A DNA stretch of 64,000 nt, taken from Vibrio gazogenes (GTDB lineage: Bacteria > Pseudomonadota > Gammaproteobacteria > Enterobacterales > Vibrionaceae). Positions within the stretch are counted from its first letter, which is position 1. Every line of letters begins with the position of its first letter. The notes beneath the pieces are model-generated. The model had not been told where the DNA came from and searched no databases. It saw only the letters and a list, made by a program, of their open reading frames with translations. Location of the stretch: contig NZ_CP018835.1 in NCBI RefSeq assembly GCF_002196515.1, forward strand, positions 1,116,001 through 1,180,000, read 5' to 3'. This document shows, in pieces, positions 34,618 through 45,781 of the stretch. The translations under genes and the position numbers were made by a program.

Positions 34618-35757
34618 TTAAGCACGGTTTTGTTGGATAAGTTCAATAAAGTGATCAAATAGAGGCGCTGCATCATGTGGCCCGGGGCTCGCTTCAGGAT
34701 GCCCTTGGAAACTAAACGCTGGTTTATCAGTACGATGAATGCCCTGAAGAGAACCGTCAAATAATGATTTGTGGGTCGCTTTCAGCGTTGCCGGCAAACT
34801 GGTTTCATCCGCAGCAAAGCCGTGGTTTTGCGAGGTAATCATTACGACATCCCGCTCAATATCTTTGACCGGATGGTTCGCACCATGATGACCAAACTTC
34901 ATTTTGATCGTTTTTGCACCGGATGCCAGTGCGAGAATTTGATGTCCCAAACAGATACCAAAGAGAGGAATCTCTTTTTCCAAAAAGGTTTGCGTCGCTT
35001 CAATGGCGTATGTACAAGGTTCCGGATCCCCCGGCCCATTCGACAAGAAAATCCCATCAGGATTCATCGCTAAAACCTTTTCCGCTGGTGTTTCTGCCGG
35101 AACGACGGTCAGACGGCATCCGCGGTCAACCAACATCCGCAGAATATTTCTCTTGGCACCAAAATCGTATGCAACAACATGATAAGGAAGCTCACTTTGA
35201 TTTTTAGCTTGCGGGAGCCCACTTGCCAAAGACCAAGATCCTTGAGTCCACTCATAAGCTTCTTTGGTCGTCACGACTTTCGCCAAATCCATACCTTTCA
35301 GGCCGGGAAACTCTTTCGCTTTTGCTAAAGCAAGTGACTCATCTAAATTATCACCGGCCATAATACAACCGCTTTGAGCACCTTTTTCACGTAGGATCCG
35401 AGTCAATTTTCGTGTATCGATGTCCGCAATACCGACGATATTTCGGCTCTTCAAATACTCAGATAGACTTTGCTCACTTCTGAAGTTCGACGCAATCAAT
35501 GGCAAATCACGAATGATGAGTCCTTGGGCATGAATGTCGGAGGATTCTTCATCTTCTGAGTTGGTACCAGTATTACCAATGTGGGGATAAGTCAGTGTGA
35601 CAATTTGTTGGGAGTAGGAAGGATCAGTGAGGATTTCTTGGTACCCCGTCATCGAGGTATTAAAAACGACTTCACCAACGGAGACGCCATCTGCGCCAAT
35701 GGACAGTCCGTGGAACACTGTCCCATCTTCTAGGACTAACAGTGCTGACTTGCTCAA
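34618..35757 (-). CDS. carA: carbamoyl phosphate synthase small (glutaminase) subunit
   Basis: 379 aa. Hydrolyses glutamine and passes ammonia to CarB. N-terminal CPSase domain ([25 protein letters not shown]) and class I amidotransferase domain with nucleophile Cys in [15 protein letters not shown] and the His/Glu pair in [12 protein letters not shown]. The start is a TTG at 35757 with GGAGG five nt upstream, giving [10 protein letters not shown]. coli carA also starts with TTG. Preceded by a strong sigma-70 promoter and a leader hairpin. Confidence 0.97.
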   Translation of the reverse strand: MSKSALLVLEDGTVFHGLSIGADGVSVGEVVFNTSMTGYQEILTDPSYSQQIVTLTYPHIGNTGTNSEDEESSDIHAQGLIIRDLPLIASNFRSEQSLSEYLKSRNIVGIADIDTRKLTRILREKGAQSGCIMAGDNLDESLALAKAKEFPGLKGMDLAKVVTTKEAYEWTQGSWSLASGLPQAKNQSELPYHVVAYDFGAKRNILRMLVDRGCRLTVVPAETPAEKVLAMNPDGIFLSNGPGDPEPCTYAIEATQTFLEKEIPLFGICLGHQILALASGAKTIKMKFGHHGANHPVKDIERDVVMITSQNHGFAADETSLPATLKATHKSLFDGSLQGIHRTDKPAFSFQGHPEASPGPHDAAPLFDHFIELIQQNRA

Positions 35758-35819
35758 GACAACCTCCAGAATAAAAATGCAAAAAATTTAGATTAAACTG
35801 CAAATTTGCCTTCCTTAGT

Positions 35820-35842
35820 CACTATAGGTTAGAACCATAGTG
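35820..35842. repeat. hairpin in carAB leader
   Basis: CACTAT / ATAGTG arms continued by GGT / ACC with one bulged A. It lies between the predicted transcription start (near 35857) and carA. Confidence 0.5.
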
Positions 35843-35863
35843 TATTTCGGACAAATTAGACGC

Positions 35864-35892
35864 ATTTTATAGATATGTGTGATTTGTGTCAA
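35864..35892 (-). promoter_or_regulatory. carAB promoter
   Basis: Perfect TTGACA (35887-35892, minus strand), 17-bp spacer, TAAAAT (35864-35869). Expected transcription start near 35857, about 100 nt before the carA TTG. Confidence 0.75.
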
Positions 35893-36193
35893 TATTCAAA
35901 ATTTATCAAATATGTTTTTTTACCGTGTTATATAAAAAAACAAAATGAACAGAGTAAAAAGACACATTAAATATGCATAATCAAACGACAAAAGGGAGAC
36001 ATAAGTCAAAAAAAGGAGAAATGTAGAAAAATAACTCACAAAAAAATAAACAAACCAACGCAATCGATAACGGAAGGAGCAAAAGATAACTTTTCTTACC
36101 TTTAATACAAATAAAACCTCATATCTTTTATTATATAAAATAAAAAAGTCACACATTCAGCTGATAGAGAGGCCAAAGTAAAATTTATAATTT

Positions 36194-36229
36194 GAGAAAA
36201 ATCGAATGCGCCGGAGACATCCAGCGCAT
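36194..36229 (-). terminator. terminator after dapB
   Basis: 10-bp stem ATGCGCTGGA / TCCGGCGCAT (minus strand, one G-U pair), 4-nt loop, then TCGATTTTTC. Confidence 0.8.
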
Positions 36230-36239
36230 AATTATGTAT

Positions 36240-37085
<846 letters not shown>

Positions 37086-37202
37086 TCATTCCATCCGTAT
37101 TTCATATATTGGTTATTTATCTAAACTAACAACATTCAATCCATGTGGCTAGGCTTGTTCTCGCTTCATGACCGAATATCACAACATTGACGTCAACTCG
37201 AC

Positions 37203-37604
37203 TCAACGGGTAAATTCATCAATGAGTTGTTCAACGATAGGCTGATTCGCTTCAGGAAACTCATAGTCAGTCAACGCCGCAATAGATACCCATTGTCCTT
37301 CCTGACCTTCTTTGCCATAAGGTGTGCCGATAAAATCCGTTACCGAAATAAAATCAAATACCAGTGACTTGTCCGGATAGTCATGAGTCAGATGTTGATA
37401 TGGGTGTTGGGCAACAACGTCAATGCCGATCTCTTCATCTAACTCACGGTGAATCGCCACTTCAATCGATTCTCCACTCTCAACTTTACCACCAGGAAAC
37501 TCCCAAAATCCGCCTTTATGCAGATGAGCAGGCCGTTTGGTAATATAAACTTGAGATTGATCCTGATTGAAAATGATCGCAGCAACAATATGTGTTCTTT
37601 TCAT
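37203..37604 (-). CDS. mutT: 8-oxo-dGTP diphosphatase MutT
   Basis: 133 aa. Hydrolyses 8-oxo-dGTP to the monophosphate, preventing A-to-C transversions. The Nudix box is complete (about residues 39-61: GKVESGESIEVAIHRELDEE then IGI). The frame extends nine codons upstream, but ATG 37604 has GAGGAA just before it and gives the family N-terminus MKRTHIVAAII. It lies downstream of secA as in E. coli, but separated by a terminator. Confidence 0.96.
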   Translation of the reverse strand: MKRTHIVAAIIFNQDQSQVYITKRPAHLHKGGFWEFPGGKVESGESIEVAIHRELDEEIGIDVVAQHPYQHLTHDYPDKSLVFDFISVTDFIGTPYGKEGQEGQWVSIAALTDYEFPEANQPIVEQLIDEFTR

Positions 37605-37654
37605 ACTTTCCTCTGACACGCTGTTATCCATCGAGTCTAACGATAATTGCTTGG

Positions 37655-37685
37655 CAAAAAAAGAGCCGCTTCATCAGCGGCTCTT
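37655..37685 (-). terminator. terminator after secA
   Basis: Stem AAGAGCCGC / GCGGCTCTT (37661-37669 / 37677-37685), 7-nt loop, T-run on the minus strand just downstream. Confidence 0.88.
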
Positions 37686-37701
37686 GAATTATGTTGAATT
37701 T

Positions 37702-40422
37702 TTATGCAATACGTCCATGGCACTGCTTGTATTTTTTGCCGCTGCCACATGGACAAGGCTCATTACGTCCAACTTTTTTCTCTTCACGAACCAACGGCTG
37801 ATGGCCTTCTTGTGCTTCGTCGCCTTGCAAGGTATCGCTCGCAGCATGTTGTGCTTGCGCATGGCGAGCCGCCTCTTCGACTTGTGCCTGACGACGTGCT
37901 TCCATCTCATCAACTTCTTCAGGTTGTTGCACCCGAACTTTTGACAGAATTGTAATCACATCAGACTTCAGAGAATCCAGCAGCCCTTCAAACAATTCAA
38001 ACGACTCGCGTTTATATTCCTGCTTAGGGTTCTTTTGCGCATATCCACGTAAATGAATCCCCTGCCGTAGATGATCCATCGCTGCCAGATGTTCTTTCCA
38101 TAATGTATCCAGTGTTTGTAACATGACGGATTTTTCAAAATTACGCAGCACTTCTACGCCAACTAATGTTTCTTTCTCTTTATAGACTTTGACAGCTTCG
38201 GCAATGATACGCTCACGAAGTACTTCTTCATACAGCTTATCATCTTCATCCAGCCACTCCTGAATCGGCAAATTCAGATCAAAATCATGCTTCAGGCGAT
38301 TTTGCAATCCCTGAATATCCCACATATCTTCCAGAGACTGCGGTGGAATGTATTCGTCAATGACAGCACTGAAAACATCGAAACGGTTCTGCTCAAGCAT
38401 CTCCTGAATATCTTCTGCTTCCATCAACTCATCACGGAGTTCATAAACGACCTTACGCTGATCATTGGCAACATCATCATATTCCAGCAACTGCTTACGA
38501 ATATCGAAGTTGCGTCCTTCGACCTTACGTTGTGCTTTTTCTATAGAGCGAGACAGCAGTTTACTTTCAATCGCTTCACCTTCATCCATCCCACTTTGAA
38601 TCAGGCCAGCCATTCGATCCGAAGTAAAGATTCTCAGTAGTGCATCTTCCATTGAAAGATAGAAACGTGATGAACCTGCATCCCCTTGACGACCAGAGCG
38701 GCCTCTCAACTGGTTATCGATCCGGCGGGATTCATGCCGCTCGGTACCGATAATATGCAAACCACCGGCTTCAAGTACCTGCTCATGTACTTTTTGCCAT
38801 TCCGCTTTAATTTGATCAATCTGTTCTTGAGTCGGATTATCCAGAGCCTCAACTTTTGACTGCCAACTCCCACCTAAAACGATATCCGTCCCGCGACCAG
38901 CCATATTGGTTGCAATCGTAACAGAACCAGGTTTACCCGCTTCAGCAACAATTTCAGCCTCTTTTTCGTGAAACTTAGCATTCAATACATTGTGTTTGAC
39001 TTTGGCTTTCTTCAGCGCCTGAGACAGAAGTTCGGATTTCTCAATAGAAATTGTTCCGACAAGGATGGGCTGCCCTTTTTGTACCCGCTCTTTAATATCT
39101 TCAATGATCGCTGCAAATTTTTCGGTTTCAGTCCGATAAACGACGTCCGCCATATCATCACGAATCATCGGTTTATTGGTTGGGATAACCACCGTCTCCA
39201 AACCATAAATAGTCTGGAATTCGAATGCTTCTGTATCGGCCGTGCCTGTCATGCCTGACAGTTTGTCATAGAGACGGAAGTAGTTCTGGAAGGTGATAGA
39301 AGCTAATGTTTGGTTCTCATTTTGGATTTTCACCCCTTCTTTAGCTTCAACGGCCTGATGCAAACCATCAGACCAGCGACGACCAGGCATTGTCCGCCCT
39401 GTATGCTCATCGACAATGATCACTTCACCTTCGTTTGAAACGATATAATCAACATCTTTCTCAAACAAAACATGCGCTCTAAGCGCTGCATTCACGTGAT
39501 GGAGCAAACTGATATTCGCCGGAGAGTATAGGGTATCTCCTTCATTCATCAGGCCATTTTTCACCAACAGTTCCTCGACATATTCTTGCCCGGTTTCTGT
39601 CAGGTAGACCTGTTTCACTTTTTCATCAACGGTGTAGTGCTCATCGCCACGATACTCTTCCGAATCTTCCTTTTCTTGCCTTTTCAGCGAAGGAATCAAA
39701 GTATTAATGCGGGTGTACAATTCAGAACTGTCTTCAGCAGGACCGGAAATAATCAATGGTGTTCTGGCTTCATCAATCAGGATGGAGTCCACCTCATCGA
39801 CTATCGCAAAAAAGCGAGCTCTCTGAACACGGTCTTCTTTACGAAACGCCATATTATCGCGTAAGTAATCGAAGCCGAACTCATTGTTTGTCCCATAAAT
39901 AATATCGGCCTGATAAGCTTCTTGCTTCTCTTGAGGCATCATTCCGGGGACGTTGACACCAACGGTCATACCCAAAAATTCAAACAGCGGCCGATTGGTT
40001 TCTGCATCCCGTTTAGCAAGATAATCGTTCACGGTGACCACATGGACACCATGCCCCGGTAAAGCGTTTAGGTAAGCAGCCAGAGTCGCTGTCAGCGTTT
40101 TCCCTTCACCCGTACGCATTTCGGCGATTTGTCCACCATTAAGCACCATCCCACCAATCAACTGAACATCAAAATGGCGCATGCCGAACACGCGTTTCGA
40201 TGCTTCGCGAACCGTTGCAAACGCTTCAGGAAGGAGTTGGTCAAGTGTTTCTCCCTGAGCCAAGCGCTCCCGAAATTCAATCGTTTTTGCTTTTAAATCT
40301 TCGTCAGAGAACGCTTCATAAGTAGGTTCATAATTATTGATTTCTTTAACAATTTTTCTCAGGCGTCGCAATGTTCTGTCATTGCGGCTACCAATAACCT
40401 TAGTCAGTAGCTTAGTTATCAT
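37702..40422 (-). CDS. secA: preprotein translocase ATPase SecA
   Basis: 906 aa. Motor that drives unfolded preproteins through SecYEG. DEAD-motor NBD1 with Walker [12 protein letters not shown] (about 102-112) and Walker [16 protein letters not shown], the preprotein cross-linking domain, NBD2 with [10 protein letters not shown] and RGRSGRQGD, helical scaffold, and a C-terminal zinc finger [14 protein letters not shown] that binds SecB and phospholipid. No secM-like arrest-peptide gene precedes it, unlike E. coli; the gene upstream is dciA, on the other strand. Confidence 0.98.
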   Translation of the reverse strand: MITKLLTKVIGSRNDRTLRRLRKIVKEINNYEPTYEAFSDEDLKAKTIEFRERLAQGETLDQLLPEAFATVREASKRVFGMRHFDVQLIGGMVLNGGQIAEMRTGEGKTLTATLAAYLNALPGHGVHVVTVNDYLAKRDAETNRPLFEFLGMTVGVNVPGMMPQEKQEAYQADIIYGTNNEFGFDYLRDNMAFRKEDRVQRARFFAIVDEVDSILIDEARTPLIISGPAEDSSELYTRINTLIPSLKRQEKEDSEEYRGDEHYTVDEKVKQVYLTETGQEYVEELLVKNGLMNEGDTLYSPANISLLHHVNAALRAHVLFEKDVDYIVSNEGEVIIVDEHTGRTMPGRRWSDGLHQAVEAKEGVKIQNENQTLASITFQNYFRLYDKLSGMTGTADTEAFEFQTIYGLETVVIPTNKPMIRDDMADVVYRTETEKFAAIIEDIKERVQKGQPILVGTISIEKSELLSQALKKAKVKHNVLNAKFHEKEAEIVAEAGKPGSVTIATNMAGRGTDIVLGGSWQSKVEALDNPTQEQIDQIKAEWQKVHEQVLEAGGLHIIGTERHESRRIDNQLRGRSGRQGDAGSSRFYLSMEDALLRIFTSDRMAGLIQSGMDEGEAIESKLLSRSIEKAQRKVEGRNFDIRKQLLEYDDVANDQRKVVYELRDELMEAEDIQEMLEQNRFDVFSAVIDEYIPPQSLEDMWDIQGLQNRLKHDFDLNLPIQEWLDEDDKLYEEVLRERIIAEAVKVYKEKETLVGVEVLRNFEKSVMLQTLDTLWKEHLAAMDHLRQGIHLRGYAQKNPKQEYKRESFELFEGLLDSLKSDVITILSKVRVQQPEEVDEMEARRQAQVEEAARHAQAQHAASDTLQGDEAQEGHQPLVREEKKVGRNEPCPCGSGKKYKQCHGRIA

Positions 40423-40740
40423 TTTTATCCGAATCTCTCTGTGCTTAGATCATTTGAGATCTATTCTTGTTCCATCAGTCTCTACCAGTCATCAACTAAG
40501 TGTACTGAGATAAATCATGTCTATCCGATATTGAGGCTTATCGATGGTTTTTCAAGGCAATCCTTTTAAGAAGGATATAGTGTAAGGAATTTTTAGTCTG
40601 ATCACCAATATCACCAACGATTTGTTTGATTGCAATACTTAAAATCATGCATCAAACGAAGAAAGAAACACCAGACACGCCATTGACGAGTAATTTGAGA
40701 TAGAATAGAACAGCGAAAGTGATGCAAACTGGATCCCATA
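40423..40740. promoter_or_regulatory. secA-dciA divergent intergenic region
   Basis: 318 bp with no gene. Must carry promoters for both secA and dciA. Candidate secA element: TTGAAA, 17 bp, AATATC (minus strand, about 40525-40553), weak. A 6-bp hairpin ATCCTT / AAGGAT sits at about 40560-40576. Confidence 0.4.
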
Positions 40741-41205
40741 ATGAGAAACCACCGCCCGACTGCGACGAATGAATTAATCAGCCATTCAAAGCTGAAAGAA
40801 ATTCAGAAACATGCTGAGTCAATCAATCAGCTCAGTCAGATTATTTTACCACTACTGCCAAGGGGTTCTCAGCCTTATGTCCGTGTGGCAAATCTTCGCC
40901 GTAGTCATCTAGTATTAGAGGTGGCCAGTGCGGCAATCAAGATGAAGGTGGACTATGAACGCTTACAAATTTTGAGTCAATTACGCAGTCAGGGATTTGC
41001 CCACCTGATTAGTCTCGAAGTGGTGATCAATCCGTCTATTTATCGAATCAAATCATCTTCAGATGAAGAGAAAGCACCTAAAAATCCACGAATTATTTCG
41101 TCTCAAACAGCAGATTTGCTCAAATGCATCGCGGATCATGCGTCACCGAAAGTGAAAAAAAGACTGGAAAATATTGCCTGTCTTGCCAACAAGAAAAACG
41201 AGTAA
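40741..41205 (+). CDS. dciA: DciA-family (DUF721) DnaB helicase-loading protein
   Basis: 154 aa. DUF721 proteins, now DciA, load the replicative helicase in bacteria without DnaC, which includes Vibrio. The conserved core reads INQLSQIILPLLPRG, then LVLEVASAAIKMKVDYER and LQILSQLR; the C-terminal tail is basic and probably disordered. No strong Shine-Dalgarno before the ATG at 40741. Isolated gene, convergent with lpxC. Identification is by family pattern and position next to secA and lpxC. Confidence 0.85.
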   Translation: MRNHRPTATNELISHSKLKEIQKHAESINQLSQIILPLLPRGSQPYVRVANLRRSHLVLEVASAAIKMKVDYERLQILSQLRSQGFAHLISLEVVINPSIYRIKSSSDEEKAPKNPRIISSQTADLLKCIADHASPKVKKRLENIACLANKKNE

Positions 41206-41242
41206 GTCCGCCGCTCTCATATATAAACGACAGCCTGATGCA

Positions 41243-41271
41243 AAAAAACCAGACACGGAGTCTGGTTTTTT
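41243..41271. terminator. bidirectional terminator between dciA and lpxC
   Basis: Stem AAAAAACCAGAC / GTCTGGTTTTTT (41243-41254 / 41260-41271), 5-nt loop. T-run on both strands, serving the convergent genes. Confidence 0.92.
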
Positions 41272-41288
41272 ACGAAAAAGGTAGTCAA

Positions 41289-42206
41289 TTAAGCCAATAC
41301 TGTGCTCGGATCAGCAAAAGCAACCGGAGAACCAACGTCTTCACCAAACGTCGCCCATTCCCATGCTTCTTGGTCTGCTAGGAGTGCACGTAGCAATTGA
41401 TTATTCAGACCGTGTCCTGATTTGTAGGCTCTAAATTCACCGACGATAGAATGACCACACATGTATAGATCGCCAATGGCATCCAACACTTTATGTGTGA
41501 CAAATTCATTCGCAAAACGAAGTCCGTCTTCATTTAGAATTCGATAATCATCCAGAACGATTGCACAATCGAAACTACCACCTAAACAAAGATTCTGTGA
41601 CTGTAAATATTCGATATCACGCATGAAACCGAATGTTCTCGCCCGAGAAATATCTCGAATAAACGATTGAGATGAGAAGTCGAATAATAGTCGCTGCTCA
41701 TCAGATTCAATTGCGGGATGGTTAAAGTCGATCTCAAAATCCATCCGAAAACCTTGATAAGGCACGAGTTCAGCCCATTTATCACCGTCTTCAAAACGGA
41801 CAGGCTTTTTCACCCGAATGAATCGCTTCGCCGCATTCTGAACTTCAATCCCAGCTTGCTGTAAAAGAAATACAAAGGGGCTGGCACTGCCGTCCATAAT
41901 CGGAATTTCCGGCGCATCGACTTCAACCACTGCATTATCGATTCCCATCCCAGCAAGAGCAGCATTCAAATGCTCTACGGTAGAAATACGTACACCTTCG
42001 TCATTCACAAGAGCTGTACACAACATTGTGTCACGTACATCTTCTGGGTTTGCCGGAAAATCAACAGGCGGCGTTACATCGGTCCGGCGATAAATGATAC
42101 CGGTGTTTGCAGCGGCAGGGCGAAGAGTTAACGTGACTTTTCGACCAGAGTGAAGTCCCACCCCAGTTGTTTTCACTATCTCTTTCAACGTACGTTGTCT
42201 GATCAT
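41289..42206 (-). CDS. lpxC: UDP-3-O-acyl-N-acetylglucosamine deacetylase
   Basis: 305 aa. Zinc-dependent deacetylase, committed step of lipid A synthesis. Zinc ligands in [10 protein letters not shown] and [10 protein letters not shown]; general-base His in SGHGLNN. Starts [21 protein letters not shown], the family N-terminus. Last gene of the dcw region but with its own strong promoter (42262-42289). Ends at the terminator shared with dciA. Confidence 0.97.
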   Translation of the reverse strand: MIRQRTLKEIVKTTGVGLHSGRKVTLTLRPAAANTGIIYRRTDVTPPVDFPANPEDVRDTMLCTALVNDEGVRISTVEHLNAALAGMGIDNAVVEVDAPEIPIMDGSASPFVFLLQQAGIEVQNAAKRFIRVKKPVRFEDGDKWAELVPYQGFRMDFEIDFNHPAIESDEQRLLFDFSSQSFIRDISRARTFGFMRDIEYLQSQNLCLGGSFDCAIVLDDYRILNEDGLRFANEFVTHKVLDAIGDLYMCGHSIVGEFRAYKSGHGLNNQLLRALLADQEAWEWATFGEDVGSPVAFADPSTVLA

Positions 42207-42261
42207 CTGCTTGCCTCAATGTCAGTGCTACAAAACACGGCCAAATACTTATTAGCCGCAA

Positions 42262-42289
42262 ATAATATCACAATTGTGAGCGGTGTCAA
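42262..42289 (-). promoter_or_regulatory. lpxC promoter with palindromic spacer
   Basis: Perfect TTGACA (42284-42289, minus strand), 16-bp spacer, TATTAT (42262-42267). The spacer ends with the 12-bp palindrome TCACAATTGTGA (42268-42279), which could be an operator. Confidence 0.75.
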
Positions 42290-42300
42290 ATTATGATAAA

Positions 42301-43530
42301 TCAATCAGCCTGACGACGTAAAAAAGCCGGAATATCGAGATAACCACTTTCTTTCTCTTTCGGTGCTGTACTCTGACCAGCGCCTTGAGAATTTGCCGAT
42401 GAAGGCTGAGATTTTGACTCAATATCACCTTGCAATTTCGGTGCCACTTTTTCTTCCGTCTTTGCAGCAACGTGAGGAACACAGCTTTGTTGTGGTGATG
42501 TGGTTTGCTGTTGAGTGTTCGCTGCCTGAGCATTTGCTTTGCCACCAGCAACAAGCGTGATATCCGGTTTTTTCTCATTGCCGATACCTGTTGCAACAAC
42601 CGTCACACGAATTTCATCAGCCATATCCGGGTCAAGCGAGGTACCGATAACAACCGTTGCGTTATCCGATGCAAATGCTTTCACCGTATTACCAACCGTC
42701 TCAAACTCATCCAAACGCATATCAAGACCAGCGGTAATATTAACCAGTACACCACGAGCGCCAGCAAGGTCGATATCTTCCAACAGCGGACTGGAGATAG
42801 CCATTTCAGCGGCTTCTTCTGCCCGATCTTCACCTTTCGCGACACCACTCCCCATCATTGCATGTCCCATTTCAGACATGACGGTTCTCACATCTGCAAA
42901 GTCCACGTTGATCATGCCGGGGCGGGTAATCAATTCAGCAATCCCCTGAACTGCATTCTTCAATACGTCGTTCGCACTGGCAAAGGCTTCAAGTAACGTG
43001 ATACCGCGTCCCAAGACCTTAAGCAGCTTCTCATTCGGAATCGTAATCAAAGAGTCAACATGTTTTGATAACTCTTCGATACCTTGCTCTGCAAAGGCGA
43101 GTCGTTTCTTTCCTTCAAAGCTAAACGGCTTGGTGACCACAGCAACCGTTAACACGCCCAGTTCTTTTGCGACTTCAGCAATGACTGGTGCTGCTCCAGT
43201 ACCGGTTCCACCACCCATACCAGCTGCGATAAACACCATATCGGCACCCGTTAGGTATTCTTTAATTTTTTCTTTATCTTCAAGCGCAGCATCACGCCCT
43301 ACTTGAGGATTTGCACCAGCACCTAACCCTTTGGTGATATCTCCACCAATTTGAATGACAGCACTTACACTGGTCTTACGAAGTGCCTGTGCATCTGTGT
43401 TAACACTGATGAATTCCACGCCTTCGATGGATTCACGCACCATGTGTTCTACAGCGTTACCGCCGCCGCCACCAACTCCAACGACTTTAATTACAGCATC
43501 GTCAGACATTTCCATCATCGGTTCAAACAT
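42301..43530 (-). CDS. ftsZ: cell division GTPase FtsZ
   Basis: 409 aa. Tubulin homologue forming the Z-ring. GTP-binding [12 protein letters not shown] at about residues 105-116, T7 loop region around [11 protein letters not shown], then a variable Gln/Ser-rich linker (about 320-390) and the conserved C-terminal peptide [13 protein letters not shown], which binds FtsA and ZipA. Follows ftsA by 30 nt, in the ftsQ-ftsA-ftsZ run of the dcw cluster. The lpxC promoter lies just past its stop. Confidence 0.98.
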   Translation of the reverse strand: MFEPMMEMSDDAVIKVVGVGGGGGNAVEHMVRESIEGVEFISVNTDAQALRKTSVSAVIQIGGDITKGLGAGANPQVGRDAALEDKEKIKEYLTGADMVFIAAGMGGGTGTGAAPVIAEVAKELGVLTVAVVTKPFSFEGKKRLAFAEQGIEELSKHVDSLITIPNEKLLKVLGRGITLLEAFASANDVLKNAVQGIAELITRPGMINVDFADVRTVMSEMGHAMMGSGVAKGEDRAEEAAEMAISSPLLEDIDLAGARGVLVNITAGLDMRLDEFETVGNTVKAFASDNATVVIGTSLDPDMADEIRVTVVATGIGNEKKPDITLVAGGKANAQAANTQQQTTSPQQSCVPHVAAKTEEKVAPKLQGDIESKSQPSSANSQGAGQSTAPKEKESGYLDIPAFLRRQAD

Positions 43531-43560
43531 GTGTTATCTCCGTTTTTCCTGCAACTCAGG

Positions 43561-44823
43561 TTAAAACTCTTTCTGTATCCAATTACGCAAACGACCAAAT
43601 AGCCCGGACATCGATTGGCGTTTAGGTTCGCTATATTCTGTCTCGTCACTTATTTGACTATCCCTTGCATAATGAAGTAAACCAACAGCCGTAGAATGAT
43701 ACGGCTCTTTTACGTAGTCCGTGAGTCCACTCACTTCAAGTGGTTTTCCTACACGAACCTGATTGCGGAAAACTCGTTCCGCACATTCGACCAGTCCTTC
43801 AATCTGAGCAGCACCACCCGTTAGAACGACTCCGGCAGCTAAATGATGTTTGATCCCTTCGGATCGTAACTTTTCCTGCACAGTGTCGATGGTCTGGTGA
43901 ACCAGTCCCATTAATTCAGTGTAGCGAGGCTCTATCACTTCCGACAAGGTTTGACGCTGCAAACTACGCGAAGGACGGCCTCCAACACTGGGTACATTTA
44001 CCGTGTCATCTTTACTGACTAACTCGCTCAATGCACATCCATATTTTACTTTTATCTCTTCAGCATCGCTGACTGGCGTCCCGAATGCAAATGCAATATC
44101 ACTGGTCACAGCATTACCGGCATACGAGAAAACTTCCGTATGACGCAGTGCTCCGCCGGTCCAGATTGCAATATCCATCGTCCCAGCACCGATATCGACC
44201 ACACAGACACCGAGCTCTCGCTCGTCTTCAGTGATCACAGCGTTGCTGGCTGCTAGCCCTGAATAGACCAGCTGTTCAACTTTCAACCCACATCGCTCAA
44301 CAGCCTTAATGATATTTCTGGCCATATCATTATGACAGGATATAAGATGCACACTGACTTCCATGCGCACACCGGATAAACCAAGTGGATTTTTAATTCC
44401 TTCTTGGTAATCGATCGTAAACTCTTGGGGAATCACGTGCAGAATTCGCTGCTCATCGCCGATCTTAATTGATTTCGCCGTATGAATAGCTCGGTCCATA
44501 TCTTCCTGAGAAACTTCTTCCTCAGAAATAGTTCCCATTCCCTTTTCAATCCGACTCGCAATATGTTTACCAGAAATTGATAAGAACACATTGTTAATCT
44601 GACATTCTGCCATCAGTTCAGCTTGGTCGATCGCCCGCTGAACAGACTTTACAACCGATTCCAAATCATTCACACCACCCTTATCCATTCCTCTGGATGG
44701 GCTTGTCCCTGCGCCGATGATATTAATCTGCCCATCAGGCAATATTTCTCCGACCAAAGCAGAAACAGTTGCCGTGCCAACATCGAGACCTACAATTATG
44801 TTGTCATCGGTCATTTTTGTCAT
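43561..44823 (-). CDS. ftsA: cell division protein FtsA
   Basis: 420 aa. Actin-like protein that tethers FtsZ to the membrane and recruits later division proteins. Phosphate loop IIVGLDVGTATVSALVGE at the N-terminus, RGMDKGGVNDLESVVKSV, second phosphate region VVDIGAGTMDIAI, and a C-terminal amphipathic membrane-targeting helix near LRNWIQKEF. Overlaps the end of ftsQ by 20 nt, so the two are probably translationally coupled. Confidence 0.97.
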   Translation of the reverse strand: MTKMTDDNIIVGLDVGTATVSALVGEILPDGQINIIGAGTSPSRGMDKGGVNDLESVVKSVQRAIDQAELMAECQINNVFLSISGKHIASRIEKGMGTISEEEVSQEDMDRAIHTAKSIKIGDEQRILHVIPQEFTIDYQEGIKNPLGLSGVRMEVSVHLISCHNDMARNIIKAVERCGLKVEQLVYSGLAASNAVITEDERELGVCVVDIGAGTMDIAIWTGGALRHTEVFSYAGNAVTSDIAFAFGTPVSDAEEIKVKYGCALSELVSKDDTVNVPSVGGRPSRSLQRQTLSEVIEPRYTELMGLVHQTIDTVQEKLRSEGIKHHLAAGVVLTGGAAQIEGLVECAERVFRNQVRVGKPLEVSGLTDYVKEPYHSTAVGLLHYARDSQISDETEYSEPKRQSMSGLFGRLRNWIQKEF

Positions 44824-45598
44824 CCGTTGTATTCTCTTGCTCTAACTCTTGTTCCGAAAACCACCCGACAGCAGCTCCGGTATCATATCTGAGGTCAATA
44901 TAGCTTATTTTTTCAGCTTTTTGACCAAAATAACGATAAAGTGCAACGAACCTCATGATTCGCTCCTTGATTGATTCTTTCCCCAGCTCAAGGCGAATAC
45001 CGTTATCCAGTATTATCTGCCAGGCTCTTCGCTCATTGAGCAATAGAGAGGAAATATTCAATCCTAATTTTTGAAACTCAGGATTATATTTGCGCCACAT
45101 ATCAAGCACTTCAACCGACGAATTTTCCGGGCCGTATAATTTGACATGTTCCCCTTGCACAAGCCCTAAATCGCCATCAAACACAACACCATGTTCGTCT
45201 AAAAGAGACTGACCATTCCATATCGCCTGAACTTGGTGTTCAGTCAGAAACACTTTAATCGTATCAGGCCATTGTTTACGAATCGACGCATGTTCGACCC
45301 ATGGAATCATTTGAACACTACGTTGTAACTGATCCACATCCTGAGACATAAATGTTCCGACGTGCTCTAGCGAGGCAAACGCCTGCTGGACATCATGTGC
45401 CGTGACATATTTCATCTGTCCCTGCAAAATGATTCGGGACAGAGGCAATCGGTCTTCATCCCACATCCAACTTAACGTAGAATAAAGTAACAATCCGATA
45501 AAGAAAGTCACCGAGAACAGAAAAATCCCACCCCAGACTCGTTCTCTGAGCCATGGTGACAGTGACAACTGATGGCTTCTCATTAATATTTGCTTCAT
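44804..45598 (-). CDS. ftsQ: cell division protein FtsQ
   Basis: 264 aa. Bitopic inner-membrane protein linking early and late divisome. Short cytoplasmic tail, one membrane helix (about 23-42), periplasmic POTRA domain (about 53-125: SRIILQGQMKYVTAHDVQQ) and a beta domain ending in YIDLRYDTGAAVGW. A second in-frame ATG five codons in is possible. Here ftsQ follows a 183-nt gap after murC with its own strong promoter; ddlB, which lies at this point in E. coli, is absent. Confidence 0.95.
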   Translation of the reverse strand: MKQILMRSHQLSLSPWLRERVWGGIFLFSVTFFIGLLLYSTLSWMWDEDRLPLSRIILQGQMKYVTAHDVQQAFASLEHVGTFMSQDVDQLQRSVQMIPWVEHASIRKQWPDTIKVFLTEHQVQAIWNGQSLLDEHGVVFDGDLGLVQGEHVKLYGPENSSVEVLDMWRKYNPEFQKLGLNISSLLLNERRAWQIILDNGIRLELGKESIKERIMRFVALYRYFGQKAEKISYIDLRYDTGAAVGWFSEQELEQENTTDDKNDR

Positions 45599-45683
45599 TC
45601 AAGTTCACCATCAGCCATCAATTGATTGGGTACATCCTGCTTTCGAATTACAATTGTGGCAAAACATTCACTATAACTTTCGG

Positions 45684-45711
45684 ATTATACTGAGCTCGCT
45701 CAAAGTATCAA
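45684..45711 (-). promoter_or_regulatory. ftsQAZ promoter
   Basis: TTGATA (45706-45711, minus strand), 16-bp spacer, perfect TATAAT (45684-45689). Lies in the murC-ftsQ gap, directed into ftsQ. Confidence 0.75.
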
Positions 45712-45781
45712 ATAAAGAAAAACAGAAATTTAGCTCTGATGCCAACTTCCACACTATTTGAAACAGATAAATATTAGTTTT

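Larger units (their letters stand above)
35758..36239. promoter_or_regulatory. carA-dapB intergenic region
   Basis: 482 bp. Contains the carA leader and promoter (35820-35892) and the dapB terminator (36194-36229). The middle (about 35900-36190) is unusually AT-rich. It could bind nucleoid proteins such as IHF or the regulators that act far upstream of carA in E. coli, but no specific site stands out. Confidence 0.5.

Noticed and set aside
35920..36156. 78-codon minus-strand ORF rich in Phe, Tyr and Leu
   Set aside because: It falls in a very AT-rich non-coding tract, where long hydrophobic frames arise by chance. No ribosome site, no recognised family.
40423..40740. secM-like arrest peptide upstream of secA
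   Set aside because: No minus-strand ORF with a signal peptide and arrest motif exists in the gap.
42268..42289. Resemblance to half of the lac operator (AATTGTGAGCGG) in the lpxC promoter
   Set aside because: The second half-site does not follow and no LacI-family gene is nearby; treated as chance.
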